This document shows positions 57,734-64,000 of a DNA stretch of 64,000 bases, piece by piece. Both the position numbers and the translations under genes were made by a program. Under the pieces are notes generated by a model. It made no database searches. It was not told where the DNA came from and saw nothing but the letters and a program-made list of their open reading frames with translations. This DNA comes from Siphonodentalium dalli (lineage: Eukaryota > Mollusca > Scaphopoda > Gadilida > Siphonodentaliidae). Position 1 is the stretch's first letter; each line of letters opens with the position of its first letter. Where the stretch lies: positions 188,270,716 to 188,334,715 of the forward strand of contig CP136066.1 in NCBI GenBank assembly GCA_032622095.1, in the 5' to 3' direction.

Positions 57734-58075
57734 CAGCCTGTTCTCCCGAAAACTAGCACATTATCTGCTTATAATAGAACTTGTTTTAGGTAGATATTCT
57801 GCATAGAATCGCCTAATTTTGAGTTGATAATATGCTGAAAGTGAGAACATTTTAGTCACATAATCGACTGACACTGAGGCTATTATAAGCAGATTATGTG
57901 CGGACAATCACACAATTAAGCCAACTGACGACTTTTCAAGTGTACGCTCTTTAACATGTGTTTTCACTGTGGCCCGCGCCATAAAACGGGATAATGGGAA
58001 AAATCCATTATCTACTTATTTCAGAATCAAATAATCACATACACATTTCACATTATAGGTCGATTATGTGCGTAT
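57734..58075 (+). mobile_element. Minisatellite-bearing element family, copy B (no array)
   Basis: It starts CAGCCTGTTCTCCCGAAAAC, has 22-bp inverted arms (57756-57777 GCACATTATCTGCTTATAAT.. and 57880-57901), then the GTGGCCCGCGCCATAAAACG block and TTATTTCAGAATCAAATAA. The 29-bp array is absent; two CACAT...ATTATGTGCG pieces end the copy. Confidence 0.65.
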
Positions 58076-58392
58076 TTCACGAGGGTATGTTGCTAATTCG
58101 CTATCTTTTTTGGTTGAGTTATTTATACAGGTGAAAGAAAACGATGAAAATTCACTTCGATTTGAGACATCTTGCCGCCATTTTCGAGTAAAGATTCCCG
58201 GCCCTGCAGCTGATATCATAATTACCCCCCCCCCCTTCCCGAAAAATGTTCGGCGCGGGTATATCAATGTCAATAGGACGATAAACACTTGAACTACATT
58301 CATACGAACAGTATATATGTCACAGAAAGGCGCATTGAACTCATAACAAATACAACTTGGAACACGATGTTTGGTTCACATAGAAACAACAA

Positions 58393-58470
58393 GCGTTTGC
58401 ACGGCATGGAACAGAGAAGAGCGTTCCGTACTAGTACATTCCTGATATAGTACACATAAAGAGCGTTTAT
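58393..58470 (-). mobile_element. Partial inverted copy of the CGCTCTTTATTT MITE
   Basis: GCACGGCATGG...AGAGCGTTCCGT...TTCCTGATATAGTACA then TAAAGAGCGTTTAT is the reverse complement of about 52606-52680, with small differences. Confidence 0.7.
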
Positions 58471-58479
58471 TTCACTTCA

Positions 58480-59945
58480 GTGCGAACAATTTAAAGTCAT
58501 GTGAAACACTCCGGTTGTGTGATCAAATAGAAATGGATAATAATCTTGCTCAAAGTAGTATTCTTTACAAATATTATAATTGACAACAGACCCCGTCATT
58601 CTTATATATTAAATATATATACAGTGACTCTCGATGGCGAAATCGTTTTCGTTAGCCTATTGCAGATAGTACCGTCCCGAATCGAAAAGTAAATATTTAC
58701 AATTGCGCGTAGTTCAGACGATGTTTTCTATGGAGTGGTAAGGTCGATTTGTTTGAAATTTTTGGCGAGGTTACTAGAATGATATATTCCTCCAGTTGGC
58801 ATAGCTCCTTATTACTAACTTATTAGTTTCACGCACCCGAATAAGTACATAATATGTCTTTAAAACAGCTTGAAAACGGACGTGACTATGGAAAGTATTT
58901 TTCAGAGCACGTGAAGCCAATTTATCAATAGTTCGTGTATATGTCAACCTATCTCATATATATATATACCTCCTTCCAAGACATAATTTGGAAGCTCGAA
59001 CGAGCCATGTCTGCTTAAAAGGGCACACCATTACACCAAAAGTACAACGTCGCATAAACCATTGAAACTTAGTTCCTTTCCTGTGAATCACCAAAAATAG
59101 TACACGCTTTTGGGTCTAAGAATTTGATTACATTATAGAGTGACTTCGTCTCTAGTCTCCACTGATGACTCGAAGACAGATTCCAAATATTTGCCATCAC
59201 CCCGAGATAATTTATCAAAAAAACTATTCCATTTCGTCAACTGGCCCGAAATTTACTGAGAACTAATAGATTCCGTGAAATTTAGGGCGTGATCTTAGAC
59301 CGACGGGAGTCTCAAAGACAGCGGACAAAATCGATATAAGTTTTCTGGAAATTAATAAGAACATCGCCAAATTGGAGTAAAAAACTAAATTCTCGACATA
59401 TTGCGACCTGGGGGTCATATCGAGACCTCATTTCATCGTAGCAATCAGAAATCACAGACCAAACAAATCTCAACTGATATCTGTACGATTAACCCTTCAG
59501 ACGACATCACATTTATTCTGCTGGGAGCTTCACACACAAGAGATGTTATCGAGGCCTCATTCGCGGACTGCTCCTGCACACACCCTTACTTAGAGTGTTG
59601 GATCAGGTTTGAGGTTGATTTAAATTAAGGTCCATATTATTTTACTATAGGCGTGTTGGGGAAAAAGTAAAACTATCTTCTATATTTTCATATACGTATA
59701 GATTGCAATACGTATAGATTGTCTATTTTTGTCTGCAATGTATTGCAAGATCTGGTAATATCAAAGTCTTGGGAGTACACATAAGTTATGCTGATGGTTT
59801 CGGACAAAAAGACACCAGGATGTCCTAATGTGCAAAAATACGCCCAGGATACCAAATCTAATAATAAAAACTTAAATTTGTCGCATGTTAATTATTAACA
59901 CAATAATGATTTGTAATCAAGGCAATAATTTTACCCGCGTTGAGT
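58480..59945. other. No gene recognised
   Basis: AT-rich flank with isolated short open frames, for example 59401-59628, that lack recognisable motifs. Confidence 0.4.
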
Positions 59946-59978
59946 TTGACTGTCACAGACGAACGAGACCTTGGTATG

Positions 59979-60121
59979 CTGAGTGTCTTTTTGCACGTCT
60001 GGGAGATCCTGGGTGTCTTTTTGCGCTATTATTGTGACATCCTTGGTGTCTTTTTGCACGTCTGTGAGATCCTGGGTGTTTTTTTGCGTTATTATTGTGA
60101 GATCCTTGGTGTCTTTTTGCA
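59979..60121. repeat. Tandem repeat of a TTGGTGTCTTTTTGC motif
   Basis: GTGTCTTTTTGC or a close variant occurs five times at 30-35 bp spacing, alternating with GAGATCCTGG and TATTATTGTGA. The antisense frame gives repeated QKDTQDL-like blocks, which I regard as a by-product of the repeat. Confidence 0.85.
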
Positions 60122-60179
60122 GGATCTCATAATAATAGTGCAAAAATAGATTCAGAATTTCCAGTCGCGAGCCAGAGCT

Positions 60180-60278
60180 TTTCGATGAATGGCAACAAGC
60201 CATATTTCCGACTAAATCCTGAAAAGTTACCCATAATTCTGCTGTGGTTAAGGGGTCGATTACTTAGGGCATTACTGT
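60180..60278 (-). mobile_element. Half copy of the 9.5 kb palindromic MITE
   Basis: GGCAACAAGCCATATTTCCG and ACTAAATCCTGAAAAGTT are the inverse of 9.5 kb sequence, and CCCATAATTCTGCTGTGGTT leads to the terminal repeat TCGATTACTTAGGGCATTAC TG. The other terminal repeat is missing; a tandem repeat lies in its place. Confidence 0.7.
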
Positions 60279-60366
60279 AAGTGAAATTTCTTGTGGAACA
60301 ACTCCTAATAACAACCAGAATATAATACAGCGAAAAAAACATTTAAAACATTGTGGACGGAATGGG

Positions 60367-60740
60367 TTAACCCTTTACCCAACAGAACGGCCCTGTGCCA
60401 ATGCATTCTCTTATATATGCGAGTCGACCATAGAGAGAATGCATTGGCTTAACACATTACAAAATTATAAAATTGTTAAAGAATGTAAGAAAAAATGGTA
60501 AAAAGTGTTAAAAAAAGATTTTTTTTAGGCCAATGCATTCTCTTATATATGCGAGGCGACCTATGGTCGACTGGCATATATAAGAGAATGCATTGGCACA
60601 GGGCATAACTGTAACTATCACAATGTGGTCAAGGAGCCGGTTCCAATGATATCCATATTTGTATGGTTCTATTGAGACAGACCGAAGATATTTTAGGCTG
60701 TTGAAGCTTTATTTGGCCGGTTTGTTGGGTAAAGGGTTAA
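60367..60740 (+). mobile_element. piggyBac-like MITE (TIR CCCTTTACCCAACA), upstream copy
   Basis: TTAA at 60367-60370 and 60737-60740 flank the element. It is the inverse of the 34.2 kb copy, sharing TGTGGTCAAGGAGCCGGTTC and CTATTGAGACAGACCGAAGA. The first hairpin cassette has lost most of one arm (a deletion after GACCATAG); the second is intact except for one base. Confidence 0.88.
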
Positions 60741-61283
60741 GCGCAATGCAAGGAAACAATTTTCTACAGACAATCAGATAAGAACGCGGAGGTGTATGAC
60801 GAACAGTCAGCCGTATTTATCCAAGAAAGCAACGCTCTTATCTGATGAAAATGTACAATTTTCGCAAAACGCTGCCTTTCCTGTTTCATGGAAGTAGTTT
60901 CACGCAAATTAACTTTTTGGCCTTTGTTCTATTAGGGAATCTAATTGGTTCCTCTCTGTTATCGGGAGAAGACGACCATTTACAGCCATTCTTGTGAATG
61001 TTTTCGGTATCTTTTATTCCATCTGTAGAATTATTGGGTTCTTTGTTTGACGAGAAAACTGTGATTAAATCTAGTTTACTCCGGTAAATATTAGGTTTGC
61101 TCTATATAAAAAATAATATCCAGATTTTTTACTCGCCAACGTCACACTGGGAACTTCAAGAATAGGAAGACTATCGTGAGCTCACCCCTGACATCACATA
61201 GCTCTTAGATACAAAATTGAAGGCAGATGTATGTACTTCCGAAGTTGTAAACGGTTCCAAAATGTACAAAATAGTTATTTGCG

Positions 61284-62275
61284 CAGCCTGTTCTCGTGAA
61301 AATAAACACAATGCGGGCTTATGTTATAATTGCGCGAAATAAGCTTAGATTGGCAATATTTGACAACTCAAATAAGTTCTATATTGGCCTAATATAAACG
61401 CTGGTTATTAAATCAGCCCTATGTGGGACTATTTCAATATGAAACAAGCCCGTATTGCTGCGAAATGTGCTTATTTTCACGAGAACAGGCTGGAAAATAA
61501 CACGAACAAACCAACTCACGACGTATACCATACGCATGCTCTTTTTACGTATTTCCATTGTGGCTCGCGTCATCCAACGGAATGACTGGTATAAGTACAC
61601 TATGGGCTTATTTCAGAATCAAATAAGTCCAATATGAACCTACTGTGAATATTTAGGTCCAATGTGAACCTATGTGAATATTTAGGTCCAATGTGAACCT
61701 ATGTGAATATTTAGGTCCAATATGAACCTATGTGAATATTTAGGTCCAATATGAACATATGTGAATATTTAGGTCCAATATGAACATATGTGAATATTTA
61801 GGTCCAATGTGAACCTATGTGAATATTTAGGTCCAATGTGAACCTATGTGAATATTTAGGTCCAATATGAACCTATGTGAATATTTAGGTCCAATATGAA
61901 CATATGTGAATATTTAGGTCCAATATGAACATATGTGAATATTTAGGTCCAATATGAACCTATGTGAATATTTAAGTCCAATATGAACATATGTGAATAT
62001 TTAAGTCCAATATGAACCTATGTGAATATTAGGTCCAATATGAACCTATGTGAATATTTAAGTCCAATGTGAACCTATGTGAATATTTAGGTCCAATATG
62101 AACCTATGTGAATATTTAGGTCCAATATGAACCTATGTGAATATTTAGGTCCACTTTGAACCTATGTGAATATTTAGGTCCAATATGAACCTATTTGAAT
62201 GTTTAGGTCCAATATGAACCTATGTGGTCCAATATGAACCTATGTGAATATTTAGATCCAATATGAACCTATTTC
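61284..62275 (+). mobile_element. Minisatellite-bearing element, copy C (23 units)
   Basis: A 209-bp hairpin region is bounded by CAGCCTGTTCTCGTGAAAAT (61284) and its exact inverse (to 61492). The GTGGCTCGCGTCATCCAACG block and TTATTTCAGAATCAAATAAG follow, then the 29-bp array. The order matches copy A, so the array is part of the mobile unit and not a separate satellite. Confidence 0.75.
61628..62275. repeat. 29-bp minisatellite array, about 23 units
   Basis: The unit is GGTCCAATATGAACCTATGT plus GAATATTTA. Variants alternate AATATG/AATGTG and AACC/AACA. Counting from the first full unit, the pattern of five variants repeats exactly once (units 2-6 and 7-11), a 145-bp higher-order period. 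One unit is 28 bp and one near 62223 is truncated. Confidence 0.92.
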
Positions 62276-62311
62276 GAGGATAATATGTTGACGACGAATG
62301 TAGTTTATGTG

Positions 62312-62443
62312 AATAAACAATTTGACTTGACTTGACCTAAGTTCTCTGAAATGGGAGCACAAATCCGCGCTTGTCGGGGTTCGAAGCAACCTCGACAGCG
62401 CTGGACGGCTCACGTTGCACCTTACCGACTGAGCCACCGTCCC
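62312..62443 (-). repeat. tRNA-derived SINE-like element
   Basis: Read on the minus strand from 62443: GGGACGGTGGCTCAGTCGG contains an A box (TGGCTCAGTCGG), and GCTTCGAACCCCG (62387-62375) is a near-consensus B box. The spacing between boxes is about 40 bp, as in tRNA genes. No full tRNA fold is evident, so a SINE head is more likely than a tRNA gene. The adjoining AATAAACAATTTGACTTGAC (62312 onward, plus strand) looks like the tail of another retroelement. Confidence 0.6.
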
Positions 62444-62479
62444 TACCCGCGAATGAATACATACTGTATATATGAACAA

Positions 62480-63480
62480 CCTGTATGATACTCAGATCAC
62501 ACCTCTATGCTATGATGTTCTCACGACAAAACGCAACATACAACAATGGGATTCTCTCTTTGCACAAAAGGATAGGCAAAGGGAAATAAGGCGTACAATA
62601 GTAAACCACATTAAGTTCTTGTCCACAGTTATTATGCGATTGTATGCTTCATGTTAAATAAATACGTAGATTAATTCGATATCCATTTCAGTTCGTCTTT
62701 GTTAACGTTAATTGATAAATATAACAATTTGGTCCCTGACGAGATTTCGTTTCGTTTCATGATCGCCCCAGCGGCGTTAACCTGTGATTATTTTTTAGAT
62801 GAACCCGCTGCATGGTGGTGTACCATTTCGGCATCCCGGTGTTATTTTCGCGGTATGGATAGATTGAATGCCGGGAATGGCGGGGCTAAATTAAACCGGA
62901 GGGGTCTTATTTTCGCGGCGGAGTCCTCGACGGTGTGGTTTATTGAATGGTGAGGCATATTCCCTCTGGCGTCGCTCTGACGGCGGGAAGCAACATGAGA
63001 ACAATGGATTCGAAACAAAAGCTTGTCGGCCACGCATAGAATATGATTATACTGCTAGGAATTGTGTACTTATTGCAATGCAGAACGTAAATTCGTAGTG
63101 CCATCGCACATGCATAGCAATAGTGTATGTACAACGTAGACTCTGCTGCTCTTTTTGCACCGTTGAGGATTTCTGATAGTTGGCAGTTCCAGGGGAGTTA
63201 CAATGTTTTTTGCACTAAAAGACGTCAGTAGCTCCACGAGGATGAACCTTTGTATACCACCACCCCACACAAAAATAACACATTCGTTTGCTTACCAGGA
63301 AAAAAACGGGTGGAGACGGGCTTGGTTCACACATCAACAGGTTTATTGTGCACCTTGTTCGAAATTATTCAATATGGCTGAACGTCGAGACCGACAGGTG
63401 GCCGTCCGGTTGAAACGTTGAGTATTTGAACTATATTGGATACTTTTTATTTATTATTTCTTTGTGACCTATCACGTAAC
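62480..63480. other. No gene recognised
   Basis: Several overlapping short frames on both strands (62.7-63.4 kb) with no recognisable motif. Somewhat higher GC than the surroundings. Confidence 0.4.
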
Positions 63481-63485
63481 GAAAC

Positions 63486-63940
63486 TAAGCCTGGTGTGTC
63501 TAACGTTTGCAGAATGAGGTACCAGAGGGTGAATTTAGTGACACTACCCCGCACAGCGGGCTAAACTAACAAAATTCACCCTCTGTGAACCTCATTCTGC
63601 TTAAGCCTAATTTTCTGGAAAGTATTTATATATAATCTTAAATTAACATTGTTTTTAGTTTCTTTTCCCCTTCTGTTTACTAGTGTTTAGTTTCTATATT
63701 AACCCCATAATTTGCAGAAGATAAAATGCATAATCGAGGTGAATAATGGGTGAACATCAACAAGTTCAACTGGTGAACTTCAATAATATAGGTCTCTCAT
63801 AGCAGTTTGAGGCCAAAGCAGAATGAGGTTCACATTGGGTGAATTTGGTGACGCTAGCCCGAAGTGTGGGATAGCGTCACTAAGTTCACCCTCTGGGGAC
63901 CCCATTCTGCATATGTCAGCCACAATATTTCCAGGCTTTA
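63486..63940 (-). mobile_element. 'Twin-hairpin' non-autonomous element, copy 2 (inverted)
   Basis: The ends are AAGCCTGG (63487-63494) and CCAGGCTT (63931-63938). Palindromes at about 63509-63600 and 63818-63910 match the 28.5 kb hairpins. The spacer (TTCTTTTCCCCTTCTGTTTA, TTTGCAGAAGATAAAATGCA) is the reverse complement of the 28.7 kb spacer, so the full architecture is shared. Confidence 0.78.
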
Positions 63941-64000
63941 CCAAACCGACATACGTGCTCAATATCAATATCCAAGTAAAGGGGAGATGCAACTAACTGT

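Noticed and set aside
59931-60203. Repeated peptide (QKDTQDL-like) in a minus-strand frame
   Set aside because: It results from a 30-35 bp DNA tandem repeat and continues into a MITE fragment. Not a credible repeat protein.
62340-62443. Functional tRNA gene
   Set aside because: A and B boxes are recognisable, but I could not pair an acceptor stem or anticodon arm. A SINE head is the simpler reading.

Overview
The window is animal (eukaryotic) genomic DNA. It is AT-rich, has long introns and short widely spaced exons, and is full of small inverted-repeat and tandem-repeat elements. One protein-coding gene is recognisable. The minus strand from about 45.0 kb down to 11.37 kb carries the first seven coding exons of a Meis/homothorax TALE-homeobox gene. 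All splice sites are canonical GT..AG, and the joined exons give 267 codons plus one base. These cover the N-terminal MAQRYD start, the whole MEINOX domain (the PBC/Pbx-binding region) and the Ser/Thr/Asn/Gln-rich linker. I found no homeodomain exon between 1 and 11371, so the DNA-binding part and the gene's 3' end should lie beyond the left edge. The organism is most likely a lophotrochozoan, probably a mollusc. This rests on the divergent invertebrate Meis N-terminus, on repeats containing a 'GGCCATAACTCCGGTAAAA' motif that I associate with molluscs, and on tRNA-like SINE and LINE 3' ends. The phylum call is an inference.

Layout: 1-11371 is intron 7 (incomplete). It holds a LINE 3' fragment at 3.4-3.9 kb, simple repeats and a palindromic element at 9.5 kb. 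Exon 7 is 11372-11504. Intron 6 is about 23.9 kb and contains a 102-bp tandem array at 12.0-12.4 kb, TTAA-flanked (piggyBac-like) MITEs at 22.7, 23.5 and 34.2 kb, and a 'twin-hairpin' element at 28.5-29.0 kb. Exons 6, 5, 4, 3, 2 and 1 lie at 35.4, 37.2, 38.7, 41.3, 43.1 and 44.7 kb. A TATA-containing promoter candidate is at about 45.03 kb. Positions 45.05-64.0 kb are upstream flank with no recognisable gene. That flank holds a minus-strand LINE fragment (55.4-55.8 kb), a MULE-like MITE with a perfect 9-bp target duplication (54.4 kb), minisatellites (49.6-50.5 and 61.6-62.3 kb), a tRNA-derived SINE-like sequence (62.4 kb), and further copies of the families seen inside the gene.

The most unusual signal is a palindromic MITE copy at 56.75-57.04 kb. 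Compared with sister copies at 36.8 and 48.6 kb it has lost most T residues to C, with no obvious reverse changes. That is strand-specific hypermutation of the kind expected from adenosine deamination of a minus-strand, hairpin-forming RNA or DNA strand. A near-perfect copy of the same hairpin family sits only about 40 bp downstream of the exon 5 splice donor. A second notable pattern is one hairpin cassette reused inside elements with different terminal repeats. Most other open reading frames in the window look like chance frames in non-coding or repeat DNA.
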